A DNA stretch of 64,000 bases from Microcoleus sp. bin38.metabat.b11b12b14.051 (GCF_013299165.1 NZ_JAAFKD010000001.1:310001-374000), one strand, 5' to 3'. Shown: positions 1 to 10,119, numbered from the stretch's first letter. Translations and numbers: made by a program. The notes: generated by a model from the sequence alone, not told the origin.

Positions 1-57
1 ATCCCCTCACCTAAAAGATAGCGAATCTGCTGCACCTGTTCGGCTTTTAGTTTGCGG
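1..57 (-). pseudogene. Out-of-frame C-terminal tail of the HNH nuclease gene
   Basis: Just past the stop of the HNH gene, the minus strand reads [19 protein letters not shown] in the next frame, running off the window edge. This resembles the helix-turn-helix tail often found after HNH nuclease domains. Deleting one C from the CCC that precedes the TAA joins the two frames smoothly, giving ...[13 protein letters not shown] infer a one-base frameshift, either real or an assembly error. Confidence 0.55.
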
Positions 58-729
58 TTAGGGCATATCTTGCCAGGAACGAAAGGAAAGCGGTTTTTTT
101 CGCTTGGCATCGCGGGAGTTATCGGCGGGAGTTCCTTCCCACAAATGGTCGGGATTGACACAACCGCGATCGTCGCAACTGTGACACGCAAAATAACCCG
201 GTTTTACAGGTCGTCCCAGTTTGTTTTCCAGTACCAGTCTGTGAGCGTAGAAACTTTTAGTTTTGCCACTAATTTTAGTACCCTTAATAGCGTAACCATC
301 ACTTCTTTTAGCCAAGATACAAATCATGCAGCCATTCGGCTGTATTTGGGCCCGAATACCAGGAATTATTTCTACGCCTCGCGGTCGTTTTTGAGGTTTA
401 GGAGCAGATGTACTTCCTACATCTTTAATTCGTCCTTTTCTAAACCTATCTTGAGAATTTTCTAGTCTAGAACCTTCCCACAAATGATTAGGATTAATGC
501 AGTTACGAACATCGCAACTATGACAACAAAAGTATTCTGATCTAATCGGACGACCTAAGATATTTTCTAATCCTAAACGGTGAACTGTAAGCCTTTTCCA
601 TTGACCGTCAATCTTAAGTCTTTTGTTGGCATAGCCCCTGCTATTTTTTGAGAGAGTACAGATAATACAGCCAGTCGGCTGAATCTCACCAAATATACCA
701 GGAACAACCTCTACTATGTTCTTGTCCAT
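58..729 (-). CDS. Tandem HNH (His-Me finger) endonuclease
   Basis: Predicted 223-residue DNA endonuclease with two copies of a zinc-finger HNH module. Each repeat has PGI..IQP.GC.IC, then an AHR/VHR.. LE..LGRP segment, then CHSCD...C.NP.HLWEG (copy 1 about residues 8-90, copy 2 about 117-205). The histidine in the VHR/AHR segment would be the catalytic one and the CHSC/CxNPxH residues the zinc ligands and asparagine of the fold. A good Shine-Dalgarno (AGGAG, 9 bases upstream) supports the ATG at 729. It lies about 140 bp downstream of the chemoreceptor gene on the same strand, where a cheA-like kinase gene is often found in cyanobacterial chemotaxis clusters, so it may be a homing-type intruder. 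The C-terminal tail appears to continue out of frame beyond the stop. The two halves are diverged but clearly homologous, so an ancient internal duplication is likely. Confidence 0.8.
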   Translation of the reverse strand: MDKNIVEVVPGIFGEIQPTGCIICTLSKNSRGYANKRLKIDGQWKRLTVHRLGLENILGRPIRSEYFCCHSCDVRNCINPNHLWEGSRLENSQDRFRKGRIKDVGSTSAPKPQKRPRGVEIIPGIRAQIQPNGCMICILAKRSDGYAIKGTKISGKTKSFYAHRLVLENKLGRPVKPGYFACHSCDDRGCVNPDHLWEGTPADNSRDAKRKKPLSFRSWQDMP

Positions 730-768
730 CTGTACAACTCCTAGTTTATTTAGGTGCTAGATTAGCCT

Positions 769-795
769 CCCCGCAGCGGTTTCAAGGCTGCGAGG
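769..795. repeat. GC-rich hairpin between chemoreceptor and HNH gene
   Basis: CCCCGCAGC and GCTGCGAGG form a 9-bp stem with one wobble and a 9-base loop. No T-tract follows on the minus strand, so I do not call it a terminator. Confidence 0.5.
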
Positions 796-870
796 TTGCT
801 TTCTGTCTATCATTATTGCCACAGAAACGTGGTTGTAAGTCAGCAAGTAAAAAAAGCATTAAACAAGCAA

Positions 871-3800
871 TTATTGTCTTTCTGCTGTTTCTACTCGGAA
901 CCTTTCTACCGATGTCAAAAGGTCGCGAGCAACACCTACCAAATTTTGCAAAGCACCGGAAACTCGCTGCGCTTCTTGGGACGTTTCCTGAGCAGTTAAT
1001 TCGACAGCCTGCATCACCGAGGCCACCGAGCGAGCTGTTTCGTTCTGCTCTACAGTATCGGCAGTAATCGATCGCACTAACACGTCAATTCGATTAGTTA
1101 CTTGAATGATATCTTCAAGCGATCGTTTCGCCTGTTCTGCCAATCTCGTACCCTCAATCACCTGCTGCGTCCCTTCTTCCATCGCCGTCATCACCGCGCC
1201 GGTTTCACTTTGAATCTGCATCACGATCTGCTCGATTTCTTTCAAAGACTTAGCCGATCGATCTGCCAACTGTCGCACCTCATCCGCGACGATCGCGAAA
1301 CCCCTACCCGCTTCCCCTGCTCTGGCGGCCTCAATACTGGCGTTGAGGGCCAACAAATTCGTCCGAGAGGCGATCGTCGCAATCAGAGCCACAATCTTAG
1401 AAATTTCTTGAGAAGCTTCCGCCAACCGCTTGACTTTTCTCGTAGTTTCTGCTACTGTTTCTCGGATTTCCAAAATCCCGGCCACCGTCCGCTCCACAGC
1501 CTCGCCCCCTTTCAGAGCCGTTGCCGCCGCGCCCCGGGCCACTTCTTCCGCCTCTCTAGCGCTCTCTGCGACCCGCTGAATCGCGTCGGTGAGGACTTGC
1601 ACCGAATTCAGAGTCGCCGCCAGTTCCTCAGCCTGCCGCAGCGCGTCGGAAGACAAATCGCCCGCAAACTTGGCACTATCCGTAGCGCCTTTGCTGACCT
1701 CCCGAGCCGCCTGCTTCACCTGATGGACGATTTCGCGCAGGTTTTGAATAGTCAAGTTAAACGAGTCCGCCACAGCGCCCAAAACGTCAGCCGTCACCTC
1801 CGCCGTCACCGTCAAGTCGCCCCGAGCCGCTCCTTCCACGTCATCTAGCAAGCGAATCACTTGGCGCTGCAAGTCTTCTTTTGCCTGTTCTTGCTCGTCA
1901 GACTTGCGCCTGGTATCGCTAATCGTAGTTTGGATCACCTTCGCCATGTGGTTGAATTTAGCAGCCATTTTGCCAAATTCATCTTCCGAATAAATCGTAG
2001 CGCGAGCGTCCAAAGTTCCTTGAGATACAGCATCGAACTGAGCTTGCAAATTGTCCGAGGACTTGCGAACCTGCTTAGCGATCAACTGACCGATGCCCCA
2101 AGAAGTCAAAAAGCTTGTAAAGCCTGCGGCTGCGGTCATTACCCAGCCTGTTTGGCGCAGGTAAACGATCGCCTCCGGCTTGTCTTGGCGCAGAGCTTGA
2201 TAGGAGGCAATGTTAGTCACGAAAGCCACAGCTACCAGAGAAACCAGTCCCGCCCCGATTGCCGTGTACAACTGTTTGGTAAACAAAGGGGCATTTTCCA
2301 AGAAAGCCAATCCCCCCTGTTCAACAGTCACCGAAGTATCGATCGCTTCTGTTTCTGTGGGAGCAAAAGTCGGCACCGACGGATCGGCCGGGCCGGAAAT
2401 GCTAAATATCTCGTCATCTCGAATTGCGGAGCCGTCGCTGTTATCAAAGTCCAGGCTGCTGCCGCTCGTGCCCATCATGCCGCTGGTCGAGTTGCCGAAA
2501 CTCGTGTTACCTCTTGTCAGGATAGAACTGTTGGCATCTTCTGAGATGTCAAAGTCCGGCAAATTCCCCAAATCGTCAAACTCGTCAAATTCGTCTAAAA
2601 AGCCGCTGTGTTCTTGAGTGTTGCCAGTTTTGGGCGACCAGTCGCTGCTGTTTTTGTTGGCGGCCCCGAAAGCTGTCGCTTGCTCGTTTTCGTCCATCGA
2701 GAAAGCATCGCTGAAAGCATCGTCATCAAAAGCGTCTAACTCGAAGCTGTCTCTAGAGCCAAATGCCGGGGGCTCCGAGTTGCCGTAACCGTTGCTGTTC
2801 GAGTTGGAACGATCGACCGAATTAAATTGTCCTCGGCTCGACCTTTGGCTTTGAGAGTTGGGGACGGCACCCCCCATCAGCAGCGTTTCGTCTTCCGCCA
2901 GCGAATAGTTTGACGAGTAGTCTGCATCCGGTTCCGGCTGCTTGTTTGACGATCGAGAAGACCCGAAACCCGACGAGGGGAGCGGCGAGGCAAAGGGGTC
3001 TGCGTCTTGGGCTGCTCCTGTGGCGCGGCTCGCCCCGCCTGTCTTGGGCGGCGTTTGGTAGTCGTAGTCGTCGTTGAAGTCGAGTTCCTCTGGCAAATTC
3101 AGGGGCGCAAAAGGTTCACCAAAATTGTCATCCGAGGGCCCGGTGCGGGAGTCTAGCTGGTTAGAGTCAAAGGAATTCTCCATTTGAGCTGCGCCTAAAC
3201 CTTGACCGTTGAGCATTTGAGTCGGAGCTTCTGAAAACGAATGTCCCGAGTCTGGTGCGCTGTTCCCTGACAATTTGGCACCTCCCGAGCCCGCACCACC
3301 AAACCCTGCGTCATCGGCAAAAGGGTCTCCAAAGTCCGAGCCGTCAAATTCATCCATGTCTAGCGGTGACGAAGCATCAGCATAAGCAGCCATCGCCCCG
3401 CTGTCGCTAGCAAATGGGTTAGAATGCGAAGTTAAATCTTCAACCGAAGCCGCGTGCGAGTCGTCTTCTGCTTCCCAGGGAAAGCCGCTCATCCCCAAGT
3501 CTGCCAAGTCCTCGTTTTCCAAATCCTCTGGCGATTGAGTCTTCGCCGAATCGGATGATGGGGCATTGCGACCGAAAAGTGCCAGATCCGGGTCTTCTAA
3601 CCCTTCCTCCATAGATATGTCTGGGTAGAATTCCAATTCTGTTTCAGCAGACAAAGCCTCGAAATGTTCCGTCTGCAATTCGCCGGATAAAAATTGGTCT
3701 GTGTAGGTAATTCCGTTGTTAGCGTGTTCGACCAAACTCGGGTCGTCGCTCAGACCTAGCACAACATTGTACTGTTCCCGTGCCACCTCGTACTGTTGCA

Positions 3801-3963
3801 GTCCGTAACAGTAGATGTGTCCGCACAGCAGCCGAGCGCTGGGGTCTTCGGGAAAATCTTCTACTAATTGATAAACTAGGGCCGCGGCTTCTGAATAGTT
3901 GCCATCCATGTAAGCCACTTCTGCCCGTTGGTAGTCCTGCTGAAAGTTGGTACTTGTTGCCAT
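871..3963 (-). CDS. Methyl-accepting chemotaxis protein (PilJ/HmpD-like)
   Basis: Membrane chemoreceptor of 1030 residues that would feed a CheA-type kinase controlling type IV pilus motility or phototaxis. The order is: a TPR-like N-terminus (about 1-90), a very long acidic Ser/Asp/Gly/Phe-rich linker that looks disordered (about 100-550), two membrane helices (about 565-587 and 606-629) with only a short loop between them, two HAMP-like segments (about 630-750), and an MCP signalling domain. The highly conserved hairpin tip is present ([17 protein letters not shown], then [15 protein letters not shown], about 868-900). With almost no periplasmic sensor, signals probably enter through the cytoplasmic N-terminus or membrane. 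The CheW-like gene lies immediately upstream on the same strand, matching the cheW-mcp order of cyanobacterial pil/hmp clusters. The exact paralogue (pilJ, hmpD or ptxD) cannot be fixed without the missing cheA and cheY genes. Confidence 0.92.
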   Translation of the reverse strand: MATSTNFQQDYQRAEVAYMDGNYSEAAALVYQLVEDFPEDPSARLLCGHIYCYGLQQYEVAREQYNVVLGLSDDPSLVEHANNGITYTDQFLSGELQTEHFEALSAETELEFYPDISMEEGLEDPDLALFGRNAPSSDSAKTQSPEDLENEDLADLGMSGFPWEAEDDSHAASVEDLTSHSNPFASDSGAMAAYADASSPLDMDEFDGSDFGDPFADDAGFGGAGSGGAKLSGNSAPDSGHSFSEAPTQMLNGQGLGAAQMENSFDSNQLDSRTGPSDDNFGEPFAPLNLPEELDFNDDYDYQTPPKTGGASRATGAAQDADPFASPLPSSGFGSSRSSNKQPEPDADYSSNYSLAEDETLLMGGAVPNSQSQRSSRGQFNSVDRSNSNSNGYGNSEPPAFGSRDSFELDAFDDDAFSDAFSMDENEQATAFGAANKNSSDWSPKTGNTQEHSGFLDEFDEFDDLGNLPDFDISEDANSSILTRGNTSFGNSTSGMMGTSGSSLDFDNSDGSAIRDDEIFSISGPADPSVPTFAPTETEAIDTSVTVEQGGLAFLENAPLFTKQLYTAIGAGLVSLVAVAFVTNIASYQALRQDKPEAIVYLRQTGWVMTAAAGFTSFLTSWGIGQLIAKQVRKSSDNLQAQFDAVSQGTLDARATIYSEDEFGKMAAKFNHMAKVIQTTISDTRRKSDEQEQAKEDLQRQVIRLLDDVEGAARGDLTVTAEVTADVLGAVADSFNLTIQNLREIVHQVKQAAREVSKGATDSAKFAGDLSSDALRQAEELAATLNSVQVLTDAIQRVAESAREAEEVARGAAATALKGGEAVERTVAGILEIRETVAETTRKVKRLAEASQEISKIVALIATIASRTNLLALNASIEAARAGEAGRGFAIVADEVRQLADRSAKSLKEIEQIVMQIQSETGAVMTAMEEGTQQVIEGTRLAEQAKRSLEDIIQVTNRIDVLVRSITADTVEQNETARSVASVMQAVELTAQETSQEAQRVSGALQNLVGVARDLLTSVERFRVETAERQ

Positions 3964-3974
3964 TTGCCGCCCTC

Positions 3975-4013
3975 TTTTGATTTTTGATTTTTGATTTTTG
4001 ATTTTTGATTTTT
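3975..4013. repeat. Heptamer tandem repeat (TTTTGAT)n
   Basis: About five copies of TTTTGAT lie directly upstream of the chemoreceptor start, between it and the cheW-like gene. The 7-bp period recurs with other sequences elsewhere in the window. Confidence 0.85.
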
Positions 4014-4107
4014 ATCTTGAATGTGTTTAGATGCGCGCCTCAAGTCGTGTGACTGTTAATGGTTAGACCCCAATCGAAAATCGCAAATCGCAAATCTAAA
4101 ATCGATT

Positions 4108-4644
4108 TCACGCTGCCCACCGCGCAGAGCGCAGAATTTTCACTTGATCTAGCAGTCGGAGCACTTTAGTCGCTTGTGCACCTAACATCCATTCTCCCCT
4201 CAGAAATGGAATCATGCCGTCTGGTGCATTGTTTTGGGAGTGCAATTGCTCTACATCGAGCCAGTCCATCCCCACAATTCGATCGACCGCCAGCCCCAAA
4301 ATCGTATCTTGGTCTTCCACAGCCACGATCGGGATTTCGGGTCTGTCTGTGTTCAGAGGTGTCTGATCTCCCAGAAATTGACCGAGGTCTGCCACCCAAA
4401 TCACTCGTCCTCTCATGTTTAGCGTACCTAAAAGCAAAGAAGAAACGTTGGGGATGGGTGTCATCCGGTCTGGGGAGGGCGATAGTACCTCTCTAATCCC
4501 TGTCGCCGGCAGTGCGAACTCGTTCCCCGAAGGAACGTAGAACCGCAGGTGCAGCTCGCCTTCGGGAGTTTCCAGTTCTTGGAATTCCGGAGCCTGATCT
4601 ATGCCTTGTCCTGGTAATATAAAGTCTGGGCTGCCACTAATCAT
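4108..4644 (-). CDS. CheW-like chemotaxis adaptor (PilI-like)
   Basis: Single CheW domain, about 178 residues, which couples a chemoreceptor to a CheA kinase in the cytoplasm. The sequence LHLRFYVPSGNEFALPATGI opens the SH3-like fold. RGRVIWVADLGQFLG and LGLAVDRIVGM are the usual CheW core segments, and it ends FLRGEW...VLRLLDQVKILRS. I chose the ATG at 4644 (MISGSPDF...) because the family usually starts there. An in-frame ATG at 4749 would add 35 residues with no domain. The chemoreceptor gene follows about 145 bp downstream on the same strand, so the two are probably co-transcribed. No response-regulator gene is found upstream; the next 1.3 kb is empty. Confidence 0.9.
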   Translation of the reverse strand: MISGSPDFILPGQGIDQAPEFQELETPEGELHLRFYVPSGNEFALPATGIREVLSPSPDRMTPIPNVSSLLLGTLNMRGRVIWVADLGQFLGDQTPLNTDRPEIPIVAVEDQDTILGLAVDRIVGMDWLDVEQLHSQNNAPDGMIPFLRGEWMLGAQATKVLRLLDQVKILRSARWAA

Positions 4645-6015
4645 AATTCTGACACCTAATTTTCTAGCAAATTGTTGACCTTTCGGGCCTTTGAATATCC
4701 CGATCGCCACTTCGACGGTCGAAACTTCACACACCCAAGCTTGGCACAACCTCCGGGGTGAATGGCGCGACTGCCAAAAAGTGCTTTGCCATAGATGTGA
4801 TCCATCAATAATTCACGCCACCATCAATAATTCACGCTTCATTTGCTGACAAATTAACTTTAATTGACTCAGAACCATGAATTTCTAACCCTGAAGCTTG
4901 CCTTTGTACTACCACCGCCGTCTAAATTCGTAAAACTTGCGGTCAATTTCTGCGATGAATGCTGAACCGAAACTCGAATTAGCCCCGAGTTGTTGACATT
5001 GCTGGTGTCGCAACAATCATGAACTTCCGTCACTTAAGACTATCGAGTGCACTCTCGGACTTGATGGAGAAATGCCCAGCAATGACTAGCTCTGGCATCG
5101 GTTTTGGCGAGTGGAGGCAGCAAGTGGAGAACAAGTATATTATATTATTTGCACTTTGAGCCTGCGGCGGCCCGCGGGAGTCGAGAAATTGAGCCGAGTT
5201 CGATGTGGGCCCTCATCCGAGGGCTAGGATTGATACATTCTAGTTTAGGATGCGATCGCCTCAAACCCTCATTTGTCTGTTACCCCACTCTGAACGCGCC
5301 CCAGCCTGACTCGGGTACAAAAAAGCTCCAATCGTGACATCAGTGCAGAATTTATCCAAAAAAATCAGGACACCCAAAACATTGTTCCTAGAAAAAATTA
5401 TGCCCAAAACCCGGAACCTTTGCTTGCAGACAATCTAAATTTGCATAAATTATACCAGCTCAAAAAACCACACAACTCGATATCAGCGCCAAACCCTTTC
5501 CCCGTCTGTATATTCGCTAATTTAAAACCACAAATTTACAATGATATTGTCGCACATTTTTTTTTGATAGAGATTTTGTCAAAATAGCCTGAATCACTTT
5601 TGCAATCTTGTTTGAGATAGTTTCACCTGTTGTCCCTGGTCAAATGTCAACTGAATGAACTTAAAAATTTATTAAAACTGTATTTATTTAGCTTACCCAA
5701 AAAGCTAGACATTGTTGTGAATTTAAAAATGAAAATTAAATAATTTTTGCTTTTTTACTTGTTACTTATTACCAGGAATAGGCTAGTAACACAGTTCCGG
5801 AGGCTCTGCCTTCTTGTACCTCGTAGCTTATAGCATAGAGGACTGTAGGAGATAGTTAAGTTATTAATTTTTCATTCTTTACTTAGATTGTCTGCAACTG
5901 TCAACCAAGAGCAATGCGACTCACTAAAAACTGTCCAAAAAGAGTTATCAAACAATCTCCGTATCTATTTCTCCTAGTATTTTACCCGTACTTATCTTAA
6001 GTAAATAAACCATAT
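4645..6015. other. Gene-poor intergenic region
   Basis: About 1.4 kb without a convincing gene. It holds a short direct repeat (two copies of CATCAATAATTCACGC near 4802-4834) and becomes very AT-rich after about 5350. Short open frames here show no family signature. An unrecognised small RNA cannot be excluded. Confidence 0.6.
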
Positions 6016-7284
6016 TTATTGTCTTATTCTACTTCCCCAATCAGCGTAAACGCCGCCCAAGACAGGCGGCTCAGGGTGCATCTTCATTGTCATCAGCATC
6101 GCTTGTCGCAAAGCTTGACCTTTATTCGGGTTTTGCTGTAACTGGCGATAAAATTCTACCATTAATTCCGCTGTCGCCACATCGGGTACTAACCACAGAG
6201 AAACGATAATACTGGAAACACCAGCACTAATTAAAGCACGAGATAACCCAAGCACACCATCGCCTGTGAGTGTTCCTCTGCCAGTATTGCAAGCACTTAG
6301 TACCACTAATTCAGCATTTAATTTTAAATCCAATATTTCGCTATAAGTCAGCAATCCGTCATCATTTCCAGAGGGATCAAGGGCGATCGCTCCCGGTAAA
6401 CCTCGTGTCTTCACTTCATTGAGTAATCCGTGAGTTGCCAGATGAATCATCCGCGCTTTTACCATCAGTTGCGCGATCGATGCTTTAGTCGCTTGAGAAC
6501 CTGTAATTGCTTGAGTATTCAGAAGTTTGGCAATGGTAATTGCTTCCTGTTCGCTGCCTGGTAAGGGAGGTAATTGCTGCGGCGGGTTGCCAATTTTGGG
6601 CATAATGGGATTGCCGACAACCAGGTTATTTGAGAGAGAAAGTTGTCGGTTTTTTTGCCGTGATTGGCGGGTTAACTGCAAAAGTTGAATTGCCGGAGCG
6701 GTGAGGATGGTATGTTTTTCAATCAGATATTGACCTGTTTCATCTTGTAACGCGACAAAGAGAAGTAAAAACAGGGATTGATGGGAATGAAGACGATGGA
6801 AGCATTGGGATCTGCGGGTAAAATATCGGAAATTGGTTGAATGAGTATTTGATAAATTTGCTGTAATTTGGGGTAGATTGTGCTACGAGAACGAGCAGGG
6901 GTAGAATTAGGGCGATTAGCTGCTTGTTGATTGGTGATGTCTCCCGCCGACACACCCAGAGCATCGCGAGTGCCGCGAATTATCTCAGAAATGGCGGTAT
7001 CTTGCTCGTTCAATCCTCTCCTGCCGGTCTTTAATTTGCCGATAAATTATTAGTGTTTGTTGCCAAGACTGTAATGCAGCTTGAAATTGACTAATTTGAT
7101 ACTGCTGAAACTCTTGCTTTAACAGCCGATCTGCTTCGGCTTTGTTGGATTCAGCTTGAGTTTGAGCCAAGGCCTGAGAATTGATGATTTTAAATTGAGA
7201 ATTAGGGATAAATCTAACTTCGCCTACAGTCAGCGCCGCTAAGATTGAAGTCAGTACCGACCATCCTATTTTTTGCAGTTTCAT
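6016..7284 (-). pseudogene. Decayed TPR-CHAT domain protein gene
   Basis: Three pieces of one cyanobacterial TPR/CHAT (caspase-like) gene lie in different frames. The 5' piece begins at the ATG at 7284 (MKLQKIGWSV...), with a signal-peptide-like stretch and the start of a TPR (residues QFQAALQSWQQTLIIYRQIKD). It then stops near 6985. The middle piece (about 7013 to 6781) encodes the linker ending ASIVFIPI. The 3' piece continues in another frame (QSLFLLLFVALQDETGQYL) to 6016 and has the CHAT landmarks: ATHG, LVVLSACNTGRG and GVSSIIVSLW. The ATHG histidine and SACNTG cysteine dyad is intact. So there is one frameshift at about 6780, and a large internal deletion of TPR units plus a frame change at about 7030. 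The 3' open frame alone is 221 codons but lacks the N-terminus of a normal family member. Confidence 0.8.
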
Positions 7285-7659
7285 AACTTTTGATAAGCCT
7301 CTGGTTGGAAAATCCGCTTGACGTATCAAGATATTGCTAACACGATTTGCACTTCTGGCGAGTAACTGTAACGGGAATGTTGCGGAAATTGCAGCAGCAA
7401 GGGTTAATCAGTCGAGATGGCGCGGCATTTAATTTTTAACAACGGTGTTTTTGTGTCACCTTTGATTTGTTTGGCTGCCACCCTCAATCCCTATAGCAAG
7501 CGAAAGGGATTTGCATCTAGATAACCCTGTCTAATATTAAAGCTCATATCCCGCTGGATGAGAATTATTGGTGTTGCTGTTCCTCCCGCTCTCTACAGCA
7601 ATATTTTTGCAGTCATAAAAGATATAATTAAGTGGTGCATCTATTTAGGGAAAAATTCA
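7285..7659. other. Intergenic region, no gene seen
   Basis: About 375 bp between the CHAT pseudogene and a small plus-strand ORF. No RNA, terminator or conserved peptide was recognised. Confidence 0.5.
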
Positions 7660-7776
7660 ATGGCTAACTCAACTCCAGAAACACCAAAACCAGACAAAAA
7701 AGAATTAATTGACATCACAGCTAAGCCTCAAGAACAGCAAGAAGAACCGCCCAATAAGGGCGACGGGCGGAAATAG
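7660..7776 (+). CDS. Small hydrophilic peptide, function unknown
   Basis: A 38-codon open frame starting MANSTPETPKPDKK, rich in Pro, Glu, Lys and Gln, with no hydrophobic segment. An AGGG lies about 10 bases before the ATG. An in-frame ATG 34 codons further upstream is possible but has no better signal. The stop falls next to the repeat block that follows. I do not recognise the family. It may be a real small gene or chance. Confidence 0.35.
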   Translation: MANSTPETPKPDKKELIDITAKPQEQQEEPPNKGDGRK

Positions 7777-7780
7777 ATAA

Positions 7781-8068
7781 GACGGCGGTTGAAATCGCAG
7801 ATAAGACGGCGGTTGAAATCGCGTCTACACAAACGAAGACTGCGGTTTCAACCGCCAGAAAGTCAAACAAAGCAGATCCCACGGCGGTTTCAACCGCCAG
7901 AAAGTCAAACAAAGCAGATCCCACGGCGGTTTCAACCGCCAGAAAGTCAAACAAAGTCTGCCTCCGCAGTGTAAAGAAAATGAAGAAAATAACGTAATTT
8001 TCATCGCGCATTCTTCAACCCGCGGAGGCGGGTTTTGTATGTATCGACGCGGTTTCAACCGCCGAGTC
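7781..8068. repeat. GCGGTTGAAACCGC inverted-repeat element, expanded copy
   Basis: A MITE-like palindromic element with GCGGTTGAAATCGCGTCTACACAAACGAAG on the left side and the matching arm CGACGCGGTTTCAACCGCC on the right (8047-8064). Inside it is a perfect 42-bp tandem repeat with palindromic cores at 7842, 7884 and 7926. Related copies lie at 23761-23835 and 27053-27393. Confidence 0.85.
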
Positions 8069-8102
8069 TTCTTCTTTCTGAAACCGACATAATATTGACA
8101 AA

Positions 8103-9323
8103 CTACTCGGTTTGTGTGTTGCCGTTGGTCGATCGCAACTTCGGCTTTCCCGGCTGTCCCCGGCGGCCATCCAGAGAAACCACCTCAGCCTCAGAGCTCT
8201 CCCTAGCCACCCGAATCAGCAACCCCGACAACAAAAAACTCGCCACCATCGAAGAGCCGCCGTAACTAAAAAACGGCAGCGGCAAACCCGTAGTCGGCAA
8301 AACCCCCGTCGCCACCCCAATATTCAGCAGCGACTGTCCCACCATCACCACCATCACCCCAATCGCCACCAACTGAGACTCAGCATTCCGCGCCCGCATC
8401 GCCACCCTCAAAGCCACCGTAGCGTAAGCCGCCAACATCAGTAACAGCGAGAAACCTCCCACCAAACCAAACTCCTCAGCAAACACAGCAAAAATAAAAT
8501 CGCTGTACTGAATCGGCAAATAAAATAACTTTTGCTGCGACATCCCGAAACCAACGCCCCAAATCCCGCCAGAACCCACAGCCAGAAGACTTTGAACCAA
8601 CTGATAACCATCCTGCATCGCATCAGCCCAAGGATTGAGAAAAGACATAATCCGGCGGCGCTGATATTCCTTAAAACTAATACTTAAAACCGCCAACAGC
8701 ATTCCCCCTACAGCCGTTGCACCCAACTGCAAGTAAGGCAAGCCCGCCGCCAAAGCCACCAGCCACAAAGTCATCCCGCACAAAGCCGTCGTACTCAAGT
8801 TCGGCTGCAACAAAATGCCCAACAGCATCGCACCGAAAATTAACAGCCAAGTAAACCGAACTTTATTCGTCAATCGAGGCCAATTGCCGAAAATGCGGGC
8901 GCTTTGCAGAACGAAAAACGGTTTAATCAACTCTGAAGGTTGAATAATCGGCACCGGGCCCAGAGATATCCAGCGAGTTGCGCCGTTGACTGTGGTTCCC
9001 ACTCCCGGAATTAACGTCAACCAGAGCACTCCCAGCAGCACCAGAATTCCCAACTGAGCTGTTTTCATCAGGTAACGCAGGGGAGAGTAAACCATTAAGT
9101 TAAAGCCCGCCAGCCCGATCGCCACTGCGATTAGTTGCCGTTTAAAATAGTAAAGGCCGTCTCCCAATTCGGAATTGGCAATGGGATAGGAAGCCGAGAA
9201 CAAAGCCGTCAGCCCTACAAACAGCCACAAAAAAGTCAGCCACCGCAGCCATCGGGCCTCCGCAGCCCATTGCGACGCGCTGGGGTCAAAAAATGGAATG
9301 AAGCGTCGAAGGTCATTAGTCAT
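8103..9323 (-). CDS. ftsW: Peptidoglycan glycosyltransferase FtsW
   Basis: SEDS-family, multi-pass membrane enzyme of 406 residues that polymerises lipid II into septal peptidoglycan at the division site, working with a class B penicillin-binding protein. The family landmarks are present: TVNGATRWISLGPVPIIQPSELIK, the extracellular YQLVQSLLAVGSGGIWGVGFG segment, and AEEFGLVGG followed by TTGLPLPFFSYGGSS near the C-terminus. About ten hydrophobic helices can be seen. The length is normal for FtsW. FtsW and RodA differ little. FtsW is preferred for the GSGGIWGVGFGMS and LPLPFFSYGGSS sequences. It stands alone; no mur or pbp gene is adjacent. The gene ends close to the repeat element at 7781-8068. 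Confidence 0.93.
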   Translation of the reverse strand: MTNDLRRFIPFFDPSASQWAAEARWLRWLTFLWLFVGLTALFSASYPIANSELGDGLYYFKRQLIAVAIGLAGFNLMVYSPLRYLMKTAQLGILVLLGVLWLTLIPGVGTTVNGATRWISLGPVPIIQPSELIKPFFVLQSARIFGNWPRLTNKVRFTWLLIFGAMLLGILLQPNLSTTALCGMTLWLVALAAGLPYLQLGATAVGGMLLAVLSISFKEYQRRRIMSFLNPWADAMQDGYQLVQSLLAVGSGGIWGVGFGMSQQKLFYLPIQYSDFIFAVFAEEFGLVGGFSLLLMLAAYATVALRVAMRARNAESQLVAIGVMVVMVGQSLLNIGVATGVLPTTGLPLPFFSYGGSSMVASFLLSGLLIRVARESSEAEVVSLDGRRGQPGKPKLRSTNGNTQTE

Positions 9324-9349
9324 TAGTTATTAGTCATTAGTTATTAGTC
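9312..9349. repeat. Heptamer tandem repeat (TTAGTCA/TTAGTTA)
   Basis: TTAGTCA and TTAGTTA alternate with a 7-bp period, overlapping the start region of ftsW. Confidence 0.8.
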
Positions 9350-9675
9350 TAAGCTGTTGTGCATTTGAATTTAATTTTGGGGCGCTGCTCAAAGCCCACC
9401 CCACAATAATTTCAAGAAACAAAATTGTAAACATCAGATGCACGCCAGCTTAATTCGCTGTGGTCAAAAACCGGATTTTTTAGCCAAATATTTGCTTAAA
9501 ACTCTCAATGTCGATTTAAAAACCCGGTTTATTTGTGGGCGAGTGGATAAGTCTTATCAGCTAATTAGCATTTAAATTGCACATCAAGAAATAATCAACC
9601 TCTTGTGGGGTGGGCTTTGAGCATCGCCTCAAATATCCAATTTTAATGTGGAACAGCCTAACTAAAATCATAACA
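9324..9675. other. Intergenic region between ftsW and apcC
   Basis: About 350 bp holding a heptamer repeat and one AAACCGG..CCGGTTT element. CCCACCCCACAA near 9400 and its complement TTGTGGGGTGGG near 9602 form a long-range inverted repeat. No gene was found. Confidence 0.6.
9466..9530. repeat. AAACCGGGTTTTT palindromic element, copy 1
   Basis: Inverted arms AAAAACCGGATTTTT and TTAAAAACCCGGTTT are about 65 bp apart end to end. This is a diverged member of a family also seen at 22162-22316, 27979-28042 and 38551-38615. Confidence 0.7.
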
Positions 9676-9704
9676 AACAAAAAAGAGGTCGCGATCGACC
9701 TCTT
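9676..9704 (-). terminator. Rho-independent terminator of the apc operon
   Basis: On the minus strand AAGAGGTCG-atcg-CGACCTCTT forms a 9-bp perfect stem directly followed by a T-run, about 27 bp after the apcC stop. Confidence 0.92.
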
Positions 9705-9730
9705 GCCCTCTATCAATCCATTCTCGGATT

Positions 9731-9934
9731 TTAAAGTAAGCCAGTATTAGCTCCGGGCTTACCGGTAGCCAGTTGCACTTTAATAATTCTGCCGCCCATT
9801 TTCATAATTCTTTGCTGTTCCCGGAACCAGTTGTCATAGGGAACCAGCTTAGTAAAATAGGTATTTTGCAATTCGCGCTGAGTGCGGATGCGAGTTTGGC
9901 TGGGGACGCAAGCAGTCACTTTAAACATTCTCAT
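9731..9934 (-). CDS. apcC: Allophycocyanin core linker Lc7.8
   Basis: A 67-residue linker that caps allophycocyanin trimers at the ends of the phycobilisome core cylinders. The sequence MRMFKVTACVPSQTRIRTQR and the end KVQLATGKPGANTGLL are diagnostic of ApcC (CpcD-like fold). I chose the ATG at 9934: it gives the canonical N-terminus and has AGGAG 10 bases upstream. The TTG three codons earlier would lie almost on the Shine-Dalgarno. It is the last gene of apcABC, and a strong terminator follows. The 370-bp spacer to apcB is long and repeat-filled, so apcC levels may be set separately from those of apcAB. Confidence 0.97.
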   Translation of the reverse strand: MRMFKVTACVPSQTRIRTQRELQNTYFTKLVPYDNWFREQQRIMKMGGRIIKVQLATGKPGANTGLL

Positions 9935-10119
9935 GGGAAACAAACTCCTGAGTAGGTTTACAGATTTTTAGATGGATTTTAAAAAGATTGAAGTCAGGGA
10001 GTTAGGAGTCAAAACTAGCTCGTTAAAACTCGTCGGGCTTTCTCGACTGGCCTTTGACGGTCTAGCAATCACTCTCAATTTCCCTGACTTCTTTCAAAGC
10101 TAAAGGTAACAAGTCCAAA

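Noticed and set aside
5104..5337. 77-codon open frame in the gene-poor region
   Set aside because: No ribosome site, no family resemblance, low coding character.
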